The notes under the pieces: generated by a model
What the model was told of the DNA's origin: nothing
Databases searched by the model: none
The model's input: only the letters and a program-made list of their open reading frames with translations
Program-made: the position numbers and the translations under genes
Source of the DNA: Bacteroidota bacterium
GTDB taxonomy: Bacteria > Bacteroidota > Bacteroidia > Cytophagales > Cyclobacteriaceae
NCBI GenBank assembly: GCA_023417065.1
Contig: JAEZGH010000013.1
Location: 48,580 to 112,579 of the forward strand
DNA length: 64,000 bases
Direction: 5' to 3'
Shown here: positions 33,800-43,425 of the stretch, piece after piece
Position numbering within the stretch: position 1 is the stretch's first letter
Layout of the letters: every line of letters begins with the position of its first letter

Positions 33800-36097
33800 A
33801 TGGCATCTTCATTAACCCAGTCTATAAGGAAGCGCGTTGTCTCAATGTTTTCTTATGAGAACAAGTGGTTTCCGCGCCTCGTCCGCCTCATCTGGTTTAG
33901 TGTGATTTCAGTAGTCGTAATCATCTGGGTGTATATCACCCTCGTTATCCGTAACCCGTACAACTGGTTTGGAGGCATGCCTTCGCTGGCACAAGTCGAA
34001 AACCCGGAGAACGATCTTTCGTCGGAGGTGATTTCTGCAGATGGTGTCCCTCTTGGGAGGTACTTCCGCTACAACCGAAGCCAGGTAACATTCGATCAGC
34101 TGCCTCCTCACCTTGTCAAAACACTTCTTATTTCCGAAGACCACCGGTTTTATGATCACTCGGGGATGGATTTCATTTCCTACATCCGCGTGTTCTACGG
34201 AATGGTGACATTTAACCTTCGAGGCGGCGGAAGTACGCTTTCACAACAAACTGCGAAAAATCTCTTCGATACACGAGGCAAGGAATTGCAGGGAACGCTT
34301 GGTGAACTGGGGTCGCCAGTGAATCTGTTCATCAGCAAAACAAAAGAGTGGATCCTTGCCGTAAGACTCGAAAAGAACCTCACCAAAGAAGAAATTATTG
34401 CCCTTTACCTCAACACAGTCCCTTTCAACCATAATGCCTACGGAATAAAGATCGCCGCGGAAACCTATTTCAACAAAATGGTCCGCGATCTGACCATTGA
34501 AGAGTCTGCCCTTCTCGTTGGCATGCTGCAAAGTCCATATGTGTTCAACCCTGTGCGGCATCCGGAACGTGCGATGCGCAAACGAAACGAAGTCATGCGC
34601 AAATTATTTCGGCACGGCTACGTGTCGGAAAGGGCGTATGACTCATTATGCAATATTCCCCTGAAACTCGACTTCCATGTCCAAAGTCACAATCAGGGAC
34701 TCGCTACCCATTTTCGTTCGTTGATTCAAAGGGATTTACTGAAATGGTGTGAGGAAAACGGATATGACTTATATGAATCAGGCCTGAAGATCCATGTCAC
34801 ACTTGACAGTCGATTGCAGCGCATGGCGGAGGAGGCTATGCAGACCCATATGCAGAGATTGCAGGGAGATTTCGACAACGCCTGGGGTGAACGCGATCCC
34901 TGGGTAGATAATCAGGGTAACACACTCAATGGATTCCTCGACCGCAAAATCCGGCAATCGGAACAATACCGCGCACTGTCCAAAAAATATGGAACCGATC
35001 CTGATTCTATTGAAATTGAACTCAACCGGAAACGACCAATGCGCGTCTTCTCCTGGCAGGGGGAAAAAGATACGTTGATGAGCGTGGTGGATTCTGTGAG
35101 ATATTATAACAGGTTCCTCAACACGGGGCTAATGGCTATGAATCCAAACACGGGAGAAATCAAGGCATGGGTTGGTGGAATAAACCACAAGTATTTCAAA
35201 TACGACCACGTGCTACAGGCGCGTCGTCAGCCGGGATCAACGTTCAAGGTTTTTGTTTACGGCAAGGCCATCGAGGATGGAATTTCACCATGTGAGGTCA
35301 TGTACGACGTGTCGCCAGCGATTAACATCAACGGCAAAATATACCAACCCGCGAATTCGAACGGCACCTTTGGGAATGGCAAACCGCATACGCTCAGGTC
35401 GGCCCTCGCAAAGTCTCTTAACTCAGTCACTGTTCAGCTCACAGACAAACTCACTCCTGCAAGTGTCGCCGACTTCGCAAGGCGGGTGGGGGTTACAAGC
35501 GAAATCCGCCCCGTGTACTCCATTGGCCTCGGGACGCAGGATGTGTCGCTCTTCGAAATGGTTGGCGCATACTCTGCCTTTGTGAACCTCGGCATTTACA
35601 CACAACCCTATTACATTACGCGTATTGAAGATAAACACGGAAACACCCTCGAAACCTTTACTCCCAAACGGCGTCAGGTGACGGACGAAATCACCGCTTA
35701 CAAGATGGTGTATATGCTTCGCGGCGTTGCCGAGGAAGAAGGAGGCTCAGCCACCTCGTTGAGCGATATCGTCCTTGAAGACAATGAAGTTGGTGGTAAA
35801 ACCGGCACAACCAACAACGCGTCCGATGGATGGTTCATTGGGATAACACGCGACCTGGTGACTGGCGTATGGGTGGGTGCCGACGAGCGAAGTATTCATT
35901 TTCCCTCCTGGTCAATGGGCGCGGGCGGAAGGTCGGCTATGCCTATGTGGGACCTGTTTATGCAAAATGTGTATCAATCGCACGAAGCTTACCATAAAGG
36001 TCCGTTTAAGAAGCCCGGAAAAGAACTTGACCCCCAACATTTCAACTGCGTGATTCCCGAAACACCCGATGCAGTGGACCAACCCTATCGAAATTAG
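33800..36097 (+). CDS. Class A penicillin-binding protein (PBP1A-like)
   Basis: A bifunctional peptidoglycan synthase. A single N-terminal membrane anchor (about 30-50) is followed by the glycosyltransferase domain with SEDHRFYDHSGMD and GGSTLSQQTAKNL. The transpeptidase has the SxxK Ser near residue 480 (QPGSTFKVF), LAKSLNS and KTGTT near 666. The length of about 765 fits. I start at the ATG 33800; a TTG nine bases upstream is also in frame. A small unknown gene follows 38 bp downstream. Confidence 0.95.
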   Translation: MASSLTQSIRKRVVSMFSYENKWFPRLVRLIWFSVISVVVIIWVYITLVIRNPYNWFGGMPSLAQVENPENDLSSEVISADGVPLGRYFRYNRSQVTFDQLPPHLVKTLLISEDHRFYDHSGMDFISYIRVFYGMVTFNLRGGGSTLSQQTAKNLFDTRGKELQGTLGELGSPVNLFISKTKEWILAVRLEKNLTKEEIIALYLNTVPFNHNAYGIKIAAETYFNKMVRDLTIEESALLVGMLQSPYVFNPVRHPERAMRKRNEVMRKLFRHGYVSERAYDSLCNIPLKLDFHVQSHNQGLATHFRSLIQRDLLKWCEENGYDLYESGLKIHVTLDSRLQRMAEEAMQTHMQRLQGDFDNAWGERDPWVDNQGNTLNGFLDRKIRQSEQYRALSKKYGTDPDSIEIELNRKRPMRVFSWQGEKDTLMSVVDSVRYYNRFLNTGLMAMNPNTGEIKAWVGGINHKYFKYDHVLQARRQPGSTFKVFVYGKAIEDGISPCEVMYDVSPAININGKIYQPANSNGTFGNGKPHTLRSALAKSLNSVTVQLTDKLTPASVADFARRVGVTSEIRPVYSIGLGTQDVSLFEMVGAYSAFVNLGIYTQPYYITRIEDKHGNTLETFTPKRRQVTDEITAYKMVYMLRGVAEEEGGSATSLSDIVLEDNEVGGKTGTTNNASDGWFIGITRDLVTGVWVGADERSIHFPSWSMGAGGRSAMPMWDLFMQNVYQSHEAYHKGPFKKPGKELDPQHFNCVIPETPDAVDQPYRN

Positions 36098-36135
36098 CAG
36101 GCATTGCTTTTTCACAGGAAATATGAAAAAGTCTT

Positions 36136-36384
36136 ATGAATCAAAGAGAACTGCAGGACAGCGGGAATGTCATTTGGACGTGTATCCAGGCATTTTCAGG
36201 AACCAACGGCGAGGCCGCGAAAGAGGCTGCTGAAAAGGCAACCTCAGATGGGCGGGTCACGGTGGTATGCACGCCCTCCGGAGGTGAACAAACGGTTCGC
36301 CTGCAACTTCCCCAAAACTGGATGGACGACATGTCCGACGAAGCCTTATTGGAAGCCCTTATGAAAGAAAGAAACGGGAGATAA
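36136..36384 (+). CDS. Small soluble protein of unknown function
   Basis: 82 residues, starting MNQRELQDSGN. No signal or membrane segment; an Ala/Glu-rich helix (AFSGTNGEAAKEAAEKA) lies between two beta-like stretches, and the C-terminus is acidic and helical (SDEALLEALMKER). A likely cytoplasmic alpha/beta miniprotein. It follows the PBP gene after 38 bp on the same strand and ends 9 bp from a convergent small gene. No family recognised. Confidence 0.55.
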   Translation: MNQRELQDSGNVIWTCIQAFSGTNGEAAKEAAEKATSDGRVTVVCTPSGGEQTVRLQLPQNWMDDMSDEALLEALMKERNGR

Positions 36385-36393
36385 CAGCGTACG

Positions 36394-36597
36394 TCAGCGA
36401 CTGATGACCTGATAGGCTTTTTCGCCGTTGAGGGTAGTCTCCCTGATGACACGGGTTTGCTGAAGTTCGGTAAGCATCTGGTCGATTACAGAAGCATTTT
36501 CGGCACCAAGGTGAGCCAGTAGCTCATTATAAGTTTTCACATCGTTGGGTGCCTTGCGGAAGTTGGTAATGAAGTTAAGTATATCAATCTTTTTCAT
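36394..36597 (-). CDS. Small winged-helix-like protein of unknown function
   Basis: 67 residues with a helix-turn-helix look: an N-terminal helix IDILNFITNFRKA, then NELLAHLG, IDQMLTELQQTRVI and a short strand pair ending EKAYQVISR. The spacing of helices and the final beta hairpin resemble a winged-helix domain, so DNA or protein binding is possible. No signal peptide. The fold is a guess from pattern; function unknown. Confidence 0.55.
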   Translation of the reverse strand: MKKIDILNFITNFRKAPNDVKTYNELLAHLGAENASVIDQMLTELQQTRVIRETTLNGEKAYQVISR

Positions 36598-36707
36598 AGG
36601 CGATATTTACGATACCTGCGCGAAAATGGTTTTCAAAAAAACCGTAATCGCGCAGGGAATCCAAGTGCGAGAACCAGGTCCGGATCTGAAGTGGTTAGTC
36701 AGCCTGA

Positions 36708-39056
36708 TCATTCATACTTCAACACCGCGGCAGGGTTTTGACCTGCCGTACGAAGCACCTGAAAAATCACGGTGGCACCGGCGATGACAATGCTTATCAC
36801 GATGGCAACAATGAACACCCAGGACGAGATCTCCGTGCGGAACGCATATTTTGATAAGAGGTCGTTTGAATAGTACCACGCAACCGGAATAGCAATCGCA
36901 TTGGCGATCAGAATCCATATTACAAAATCCTTCATCATCAATGCAGAAAGCCCCGCAGTACTCGCGCCAAGAGCTTTGCGGATGCCCATCTCCTTGCGAC
37001 GTTGTTCGGCGATGTAGGAAGCTAGTCCATACAGCCCTAGGCATGAAATCAAGATTGCGAGCAAGGTGAAGTATCCAAAGATTCGGGCGTTCTGTGTTTC
37101 TGTACCAAAGTAATTGTCATGGTGATCGCTATAGGATCTAAAGTCAGGAGGCAGCTGAGGGAACATTCTCGCATACGTATTCTCCACCTCGCGTTTCACC
37201 TTTTCCACATCACCATCGATCCGGACAAAACCAAAAGTGGCCCCATCAGGACTGTAATAAATCATCAGCGGCCCGACATCACTGCGCATGCGAAGAAAAT
37301 TGAAGTCGCTCACGACTCCGATAATTTCAAGCCTCCAGTCACCGCGCTGGATCATTTTGCCAACAGGCTCAGCGAAGCCGATGATATCCGCCATCCTCTT
37401 ATTGATTACGACCTTTTCGATATTGTTAATGGTATCGGTCGTAACTTCTCCAACCGAATAGTATCTTCCGTCAAGCAGTTTGATTCCGAAGGTATTCAGA
37501 TAACCATCATCGCCCCACGTTGACGAAATCAGCACATCCTGTTCGGGATCCTTTCCCTCCCAGTTGTACCCTCCACCATTCGAGAACACCTCCGAAGGAA
37601 GATGGCCCGCAAAAGCCACATCGCTCACGCCCTGCAATTGCTTGAGTGACGCACGAAGTCCTTCAATATTCCGGCGCGGCTCTTCTTCAACTTTGAAAAA
37701 GATCACCCGTTCAATGGCGAGACCGGTCGGAAGAGTTTTGAGGTAGACGAGTTGTTTATAAAGGAATATAGATGTAATGATCAATGCGATCGATACGGAA
37801 AACTGGATGATGACCAGCGCACTCTTGAATGTTCCCCGTCCGGATGCCGACGATCCTTTCAAAACCGCTGACGGCGTAAACCGCGACAGGTAGAACGATG
37901 GATACAATCCTGCAAGCAAGCCTGTCGCAATGGCTATACCAATCAGGGTGAGGATCATCACGGGGTTTGTATATTCAATAGTGAGTTCTTTTCCGATGAC
38001 AGGATTTATCAGAGGAAGCAGGAGTTCCACAGCCAGGACTGCGAAGTTCAGGGCTACCAGTGCCAGCAGGACAGATTCAGAAAGAAATTGAGCGATCACC
38101 TGCGACTTGCTCGCACCCACTGTTTTACGAATTCCAATTTCCTTCGCACGTCTTACACTTCTCGCCGTCACAAGGTTCACGTAGTTGATGCCTGCGAGGG
38201 CCAGAATCACAACGCCGATGATCGAGAACAGATACACGAACTGTATTGCGCCGCCTTTATAGTGGAAGTTATGAAGGTGGATATCCTTGAACGGGTGCAG
38301 AAACAATTTGTCGGGTTTGTCACTCGGCTGATGCTGCGCCAGCTTGGGTTCCAGTTTCTTTTGAAAGGCCGAAACATCAGTCCCTTCATGAAGAAGCATT
38401 AGTATGTTAACTGCGTTTGAATTCCAGGCGGAAAGATCACGTCCAAGCTTTCGGTAATAGTCCAACGGAAGTATAATATCGAAGCGCAGTGACACGTTTG
38501 GCGGAAGATTGTCATAAACGCAGGTAACTGTAAAGTCATCGTTTCCATTGACGTGAACTACCTTGCCAAGGGCGCGATCATCGCCAAAATACTTGATGGC
38601 AGTTTTGCGCGAGATGGCGACAGAATTATCGTTAGGCAGGGGATTGTTCGCGTCTCCTTCAAGAATCTGGAATGTGAATATGTCAAAGATTTCCTTGTCG
38701 GTCATGGTCACCGCCTCGTCAAAGGTTTTTTCTTCATATTGAAAAAGAAACCGGCTCCACGCATCCAGCCTTGCTGCTTTTTCTATTTCAGGGAACTCGT
38801 TGACAACCTCATCGCGGAAGGGGTATGGCACCGGCGTAAAGTTGTAAACGTTGTTGTCCAGATGAACATCGCGGAAAACCATGTGTATGCGATCAACCTT
38901 TTTATGGTGCTGATCAAAGGTCAGTTCATATCGAACGTACAGGAAGATTACGATAAACCCGATCAGTCCGATGGTGAGACCGAATACATTAATAAAGGCA
39001 AAGGCCTTTTGCCGTGTGAGGTTTCTGAGGATGACCTTGAAGTAGTTGGAAATCAT
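36708..39056 (-). CDS. ABC transporter permease, FtsX/MacB type (two permease blocks)
   Basis: 782 residues of the common Bacteroidota architecture. An N-terminal helix (about 18-42) precedes a MacB periplasmic domain and three membrane helices (about 283-400). A second periplasmic domain and three terminal helices follow. FtsX-domain signatures VRRAKEIGIRKTVGASKSQV and RRKEMGIRKALGAS occur in the two halves. Its ATPase is not adjacent. A sigma-54-like site lies about 25 bp before the ATG, and an NtrC-type activator gene diverges from it. Confidence 0.92.
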   Translation of the reverse strand: MISNYFKVILRNLTRQKAFAFINVFGLTIGLIGFIVIFLYVRYELTFDQHHKKVDRIHMVFRDVHLDNNVYNFTPVPYPFRDEVVNEFPEIEKAARLDAWSRFLFQYEEKTFDEAVTMTDKEIFDIFTFQILEGDANNPLPNDNSVAISRKTAIKYFGDDRALGKVVHVNGNDDFTVTCVYDNLPPNVSLRFDIILPLDYYRKLGRDLSAWNSNAVNILMLLHEGTDVSAFQKKLEPKLAQHQPSDKPDKLFLHPFKDIHLHNFHYKGGAIQFVYLFSIIGVVILALAGINYVNLVTARSVRRAKEIGIRKTVGASKSQVIAQFLSESVLLALVALNFAVLAVELLLPLINPVIGKELTIEYTNPVMILTLIGIAIATGLLAGLYPSFYLSRFTPSAVLKGSSASGRGTFKSALVIIQFSVSIALIITSIFLYKQLVYLKTLPTGLAIERVIFFKVEEEPRRNIEGLRASLKQLQGVSDVAFAGHLPSEVFSNGGGYNWEGKDPEQDVLISSTWGDDGYLNTFGIKLLDGRYYSVGEVTTDTINNIEKVVINKRMADIIGFAEPVGKMIQRGDWRLEIIGVVSDFNFLRMRSDVGPLMIYYSPDGATFGFVRIDGDVEKVKREVENTYARMFPQLPPDFRSYSDHHDNYFGTETQNARIFGYFTLLAILISCLGLYGLASYIAEQRRKEMGIRKALGASTAGLSALMMKDFVIWILIANAIAIPVAWYYSNDLLSKYAFRTEISSWVFIVAIVISIVIAGATVIFQVLRTAGQNPAAVLKYE

Positions 39057-39080
39057 AAAATTTCTGTTTGCCTTTCCTTT

Positions 39081-39096
39081 CCAAGTGAGGTGCCAG
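39081..39096 (-). promoter_or_regulatory. Sigma-54-like promoter of the FtsX-type permease
   Basis: Minus-strand CTGGCACCTCACTTGG has a perfect -24 TGGCAC and a -12 of TTGG (one base from TTGC) at correct spacing. It lies 25 bp before the permease ATG. A divergent NtrC-family activator gene (39199) is the obvious candidate regulator. Confidence 0.6.
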
Positions 39097-39198
39097 AATG
39101 AAAAATGGGCCCTGGTTACGCGAAATCCAACTTTTCCCGGGCCCTAATGGGAAGCACTGTAAAAAAATTTTACATTGTCGTGTCCATAAATTTTACAA

Positions 39199-40533
39199 AT
39201 GCCCCCGAAATCCATCCTGATCATCGACGACGACAATGACGTGCTTGACGCCCTTACTATCCTGCTGGAGGATGAATTTGGCCGTATAGTCACGGAGGGC
39301 AATCCCAACAGAATTCCGACTTTGCTCAATGAACAATGGAGCGTGATCCTGCTGGATATGAATTTTTCGGCGGGGATTAATACGGGCAACGAAGGCTTAT
39401 ACTGGCTGGGAGAAATTCTGTGCCGGCGACCCGAGACATCGGTTGTTCTGATGACGGCCTACGGAAAGATTGACCTGGCGGTGGAAGCGATAAAACGGGG
39501 TGCTAAGGACTTCATTTTAAAGCCGTGGGACAATGACAAGCTCATGGCTACATTGAAGGCCTGTCTCAGGAAGCGCGTGGCGGATGAACATGTGGGAACA
39601 CCCTCAGCCCCTGCGTTGTCTGAGTTTGTAATAGGCAGCTCCCCGGCGATGCAGGAATTGCAAACCAACATTCAGCGGGTGGCGGCTACTGACGCCAGTG
39701 TACTTATTCTTGGTGAAAATGGAACGGGAAAAGAAGTGGTCGCACGAGAAATCCATCGCATGTCGCGGCGGTCAGGGAAGATCTTCCAGATGGTAGACAT
39801 GACCACGCTTACTGACACGCTGTTTGAAAGCGAGCTGTTTGGTCATAAAAAAGGCGCCTTCACCGACGCAAAGACTGACAGAAAGGGTCGCTTTGAAAGC
39901 GCTGACGGGGGAACGCTTTTCCTCGATGAAATTGGAAACCTTCCGCCGCATCTGCAGGCGAAGCTCCTGACTGCGCTTCAACGGCGCAGTGTCGTGCCCG
40001 TGGGATCGAACGCCGAGATCAATTTCGACGTAAGGCTCATTACCGCCACCAACGCGCCCCTTCCTGAGATGGCGGAACAAGGCAAGTTTCGTCAGGACCT
40101 CCTTTACCGTATCAACACAATTACGCTGTATGTTCCGCCGCTTCGCGAACGCGGCGATGATACCATCACACTGGCCGAACACTTCCTTTCGCGCTACGCC
40201 AGCAAATACGATCGACCAACGCCTTCGCTACCGGCCGAAACACGTGATGCCTTAAAAAGCTATCGGTGGCCGGGGAACGTAAGGGAACTACAGCACACGA
40301 TGGAGAAGGCTGTTATACTGGGTTCCGGCGACAGCCTGAAAATCTCCGAACTCAATTTGTCGACGTCCTCCAAACCTCTTGCAATGAATCAGACGCGCAC
40401 GCTTGAGGAAATCGAACGCGATGCGCTGATCTCGGCCTTGCAGGCCAACCAGGGCAACATCCTTCAGGCAGCCAAATCACTCGGCATCACACGGCAGACC
40501 CTTTATAACAAAATGAAAAAGTATGGGATTTAA
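39199..40533 (+). CDS. Sigma-54-dependent NtrC-family response regulator
   Basis: Receiver domain with the acidic pair IIDDDND, phospho-acceptor D53 and K106 (LKPWDN). The AAA+ domain has Walker A GENGTGKE (170-177), the sigma-54 contact loop as GAFTDA (217-222; canonical GAFTGA) and GGTLFLDEIGNLP as Walker B. A Fis-type helix-turn-helix follows (LQAAKSLGITRQTLYNKMKK). The next gene, a cognate kinase, overlaps its end by 11 bp. It diverges from the permease, whose upstream region has a sigma-54-like site. Confidence 0.96.
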   Translation: MPPKSILIIDDDNDVLDALTILLEDEFGRIVTEGNPNRIPTLLNEQWSVILLDMNFSAGINTGNEGLYWLGEILCRRPETSVVLMTAYGKIDLAVEAIKRGAKDFILKPWDNDKLMATLKACLRKRVADEHVGTPSAPALSEFVIGSSPAMQELQTNIQRVAATDASVLILGENGTGKEVVAREIHRMSRRSGKIFQMVDMTTLTDTLFESELFGHKKGAFTDAKTDRKGRFESADGGTLFLDEIGNLPPHLQAKLLTALQRRSVVPVGSNAEINFDVRLITATNAPLPEMAEQGKFRQDLLYRINTITLYVPPLRERGDDTITLAEHFLSRYASKYDRPTPSLPAETRDALKSYRWPGNVRELQHTMEKAVILGSGDSLKISELNLSTSSKPLAMNQTRTLEEIERDALISALQANQGNILQAAKSLGITRQTLYNKMKKYGI

Positions 40534-41872
40534 GAGCTACCGGATACAACTCCTGGTAAGACTTGCGCTGCTGGTGGTGAATAGCGTTCTTTTCTCGGCT
40601 ACCCTGTTTCTCGAAGGATACTGGCTCCTCAAAGCCAACCTGCTGATAGCCCTTATGGCTCAGATATACATCCACTTCAGATTCCTTTCGCGGTGGCAGC
40701 GCGACCTTGGACTGTTTGCAACTTCTGTCAAGTACAACGATTACTCCATCGTCTTCCGCAAAGGCAAAGAGGGTGACTCTTTTCCGGAAGTTTATGATCT
40801 TCTAAACGGTGTCACCGAATATGTCCGGAAGATTAAGTCAGAATCGGTTCAGCAATACGAGTATTTCCGGCATGTGGTGGAAAACGCCCAGGTCGGGATT
40901 CTTGCCTACGACCAAAACGGCAAAGTTGTACTCAGTAATAAAGCTGCCTTGGAATACGCCGGAGTTTCGGAGTTGAAACAGCTCCTGCAATTGAAAGATC
41001 TGAACCGTCAGCTTTACGATCAAATCACGACGCTCCGCCCCGGCATGCCGCGACTCCTAACCCTCAAAGGTGGTCAGGTCCAGAAGATATCGGCACGTCT
41101 GTCGCAGATTGCTATCGAAGGCGAAAACCTTTTTTTGCTCTCACTCCTGAATATTAATCCTGAAATTGAAGAAAATGAACTTCAATCGTGGCAGGATCTG
41201 ATTAATGTTCTCACCCATGAGATCATGAACAGCGTAACTCCAATACATTCGCTTTCAGGAAACATGACAAAATACCTCGATCGGATTGAAGGGAATGAGG
41301 AAGCCGTCGCGAAAGCGCGAACCAGTCTTGATGTGATTGGCCGAAGATCGAGTTTGTTGATGGATTTTGTCAATCGTTATCGCGAGGTCAGCAATGTGCC
41401 CATTCCGAATCTGCAGACTACTTCGGTAAGCGATCTGATTCTGTCTGTGCTTCAGTTGTTTGAAGAAGACCTCAAAGGCGTCAAGGTATTTGTAACGCCA
41501 AACGCTGGCGTGATCGAAATTGACACCGGCCAGATTGAACAGGTGTTGATCAATTTGATTCGGAACGCGCTTCAATCGATGAAGGAAAGTAGCCGCAAAG
41601 AACTGACAATATTCGCTGTTGAGGAGGAACAAACCACGCGCATTTCCGTTACAGATACCGGAATTGGAATTCCTCACGACGTAATGGACAAGATTTTCAT
41701 CCCTTTTTTCACCACCCGAAAAGACGGCTCGGGAATCGGGTTGACGTTGTCGAAACAGGTTATGCACCGCCATGGTGGGCAGATACTGGTTTCCTCCACC
41801 CCAGGAAAGGGTACATCCTTCACGCTTGTGTTCAACCACCCTGATTCAAAAATCAAAAAACATATCCGATGA
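40523..41872 (+). CDS. NtrB-like sensor histidine kinase with PAS domain
   Basis: Two N-terminal membrane helices (about 10-31 and 36-54) and almost no periplasmic loop precede a PAS region (about 115-215). The phospho-acceptor is H232 in LTHEIMNSVTPI, and a HATPase domain has DTGIGIP and GSGIGLTLS. This resembles NtrY/NtrB-type kinases that sense membrane or cytoplasmic cues. It is translationally coupled to the NtrC-type regulator and overlaps the following NAD(P)-binding gene by 4 bp (ATGA). Confidence 0.94.
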   Translation: MGFKSYRIQLLVRLALLVVNSVLFSATLFLEGYWLLKANLLIALMAQIYIHFRFLSRWQRDLGLFATSVKYNDYSIVFRKGKEGDSFPEVYDLLNGVTEYVRKIKSESVQQYEYFRHVVENAQVGILAYDQNGKVVLSNKAALEYAGVSELKQLLQLKDLNRQLYDQITTLRPGMPRLLTLKGGQVQKISARLSQIAIEGENLFLLSLLNINPEIEENELQSWQDLINVLTHEIMNSVTPIHSLSGNMTKYLDRIEGNEEAVAKARTSLDVIGRRSSLLMDFVNRYREVSNVPIPNLQTTSVSDLILSVLQLFEEDLKGVKVFVTPNAGVIEIDTGQIEQVLINLIRNALQSMKESSRKELTIFAVEEEQTTRISVTDTGIGIPHDVMDKIFIPFFTTRKDGSGIGLTLSKQVMHRHGGQILVSSTPGKGTSFTLVFNHPDSKIKKHIR

Positions 41873-42738
41873 AGGTGATCCTGTTCGGCGCCTCGGGCCA
41901 TTTGGGCCTGCATATTGCCAAAGAAGTGTTACGCCGAAACTACGAGCTTACTGTTGTAGTCCGAAATCCTTCCAAACTCGCTGATGAAGTAACGTCCGCA
42001 GCCACGGTTGTAAAGACTTCATTTGCAGATGATGCCGCCTTTTCTGCCATCGTGAATGGCAACGATGTGGTCATCTCGGCGTTAGGCAAGAGTGTATCTC
42101 CATCCGACCGGAGCAAGCCTGGGTTTGAAGAGGTTGACCTGAAGATTAATCGGCTAATACTGAAACACAGCCTGAGTAATGACATAAAGAAATTTGTGTA
42201 CATCTCAGCATATCACGCCGAACGATATCCGGAGCTGGAGTACTTCAGAGTTCATGAGCAATTCGCAACCGAGTTGAAAGCATCAGGTCTGGATTATTCA
42301 ATCATTAAGCCCCCGTCGCTGTTCAGCGCTTACCTGGAGATGATTCCCATGGCCAGGCGGGGCATGCTCTTTAATTTTGGTAAAGCGGAATGTCGGACGA
42401 ACCCGATTTACGATGGCGACCTCGCGGAGATTGCAGTGACATCGATACACCAGTCATTTGCGACAATCGAAGCTGGAGGAAAAAAGGTATATACCCGAGG
42501 CCAGCTCACGGACATCATTCAGCGCAGTGTGGCGCCGCAGAAGAAAGTCCGGAGCATACCCCTGGGCATTCTCAAGGTCGCGTTACCATTGGTGCGCCCC
42601 TTCGACCGAAATACTTATGACAAGCTCGCATTCTTTGCTGCAGTCATGCAGGTCGACACCATAGCACCTCCGGCCGGCGCAACATCCTTCCAGGAATTCA
42701 TCGAGCGTCAGACTAAACACGTTCCTCAGGCATCCTGA
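41869..42738 (+). CDS. NAD(P)-binding Rossmann protein (atypical SDR, NmrA-like)
   Basis: Starts with the Rossmann motif FGASGHLGLHIA; the core continues with VISALGKSV, KKFVYISAYHA and LDYSIIKPPSLF. This pattern is of atypical short-chain dehydrogenases of the NmrA/NAD(P)H-binding group, which may be enzymes or redox sensors. The start overlaps the kinase stop by 4 bp, suggesting a shared operon and perhaps a shared stress theme. The exact reaction is unknown. The 3' end overlaps the convergent DUF3606 gene by 13 bp. Confidence 0.88.
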   Translation: MKVILFGASGHLGLHIAKEVLRRNYELTVVVRNPSKLADEVTSAATVVKTSFADDAAFSAIVNGNDVVISALGKSVSPSDRSKPGFEEVDLKINRLILKHSLSNDIKKFVYISAYHAERYPELEYFRVHEQFATELKASGLDYSIIKPPSLFSAYLEMIPMARRGMLFNFGKAECRTNPIYDGDLAEIAVTSIHQSFATIEAGGKKVYTRGQLTDIIQRSVAPQKKVRSIPLGILKVALPLVRPFDRNTYDKLAFFAAVMQVDTIAPPAGATSFQEFIERQTKHVPQAS

Positions 42739-42935
42739 AAACGACGGCTTCCGCTTTTCAGATCAAGATAGTCAACAACCGAACGGCGGCTTGGTCCATG
42801 CTCACGAATTACCTTTTTGATTTCATCTAATGAAAACCACGGATACTGCTGCCTGACGTAGGCAAGCTCACTCGGATCGTTGAGATCGATCTTGCTGCGA
42901 TCGCGACCATCTCTTATGTCTTTGTTATCACTCAT
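42726..42935 (-). CDS. DUF3606 domain protein
   Basis: 69 residues matching the small DUF3606 family: an N-terminal basic/acidic stretch (RDRSKIDLNDPSE), then VRQQYPWFSLDEIKKVIREHGPSRRSVVDYL. The family is soluble, helical, frequent in environmental bacteria and of unknown role; it is often seen with stress genes. The gene is convergent with the NAD(P)-binding gene. Its upstream region has no sigma-54-like site. Confidence 0.85.
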   Translation of the reverse strand: MSDNKDIRDGRDRSKIDLNDPSELAYVRQQYPWFSLDEIKKVIREHGPSRRSVVDYLDLKSGSRRFQDA

Positions 42936-43114
42936 ATCAATATAGTTTACTATAGAATTATCATTCTTAGCCTGTCATATCTAAAAAGTAATACCCGCCA
43001 GACAAAAAAACTCTGCCCAACGTCGCCAACTGGCGCGATAAAGTTTTCCGCCAGACATAAAATATGTCAGATCGTACCGTGATAAATGTCATCCCGGCTG
43101 CAAGTCACAAAATA

Positions 43115-43122
43115 TACCTTTG
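43115..43122 (+). promoter_or_regulatory. Bacteroidota-type -7 box
   Basis: TACCTTTG is an exact TAnnTTTG match, 18 bp before the ATG at 43141. No clear -33 TTG at the usual distance. Confidence 0.35.
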
Positions 43123-43140
43123 GTTCATCCGCGTAAGATT

Positions 43141-43404
43141 ATGACGAGCTCCCCGGAAATACTTAAAGGACTTTACAAAAGCATGATGGAAGGCACCATG
43201 CTGGGGCTTTTCATCAAATCCGACACGAAACAGTCGTTCATCATCACACGCATCAAACGGATAAGCGACGATCCGGCAGATCCCGAGAACAAGTATGTGT
43301 CGTTCTCCGACACTGACATTCATGGAAACCCCATCCAAAACAATCCGGTGATGATGAAGAATATTTTGGACATCCGCGATTTCAACGTCCTCCGCGGCGT
43401 GTAA
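43141..43404 (+). CDS. Hypothetical small protein
   Basis: 87 residues from the ATG 43141 (MTSSPEILKGLYKSM); an in-frame TTG at 43120 would add 7 residues. No signal or membrane segment. The pattern LFIKSDTKQSFIITRIKRI, then YVSFSDTDIHGNPI suggests a small all-beta soluble domain. An exact -7 box precedes it. No family is recognised; the convergent neighbour is another unknown small gene. Confidence 0.55.
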   Translation: MTSSPEILKGLYKSMMEGTMLGLFIKSDTKQSFIITRIKRISDDPADPENKYVSFSDTDIHGNPIQNNPVMMKNILDIRDFNVLRGV

Positions 43405-43425
43405 AATTATCAACTGAAAAATTTA

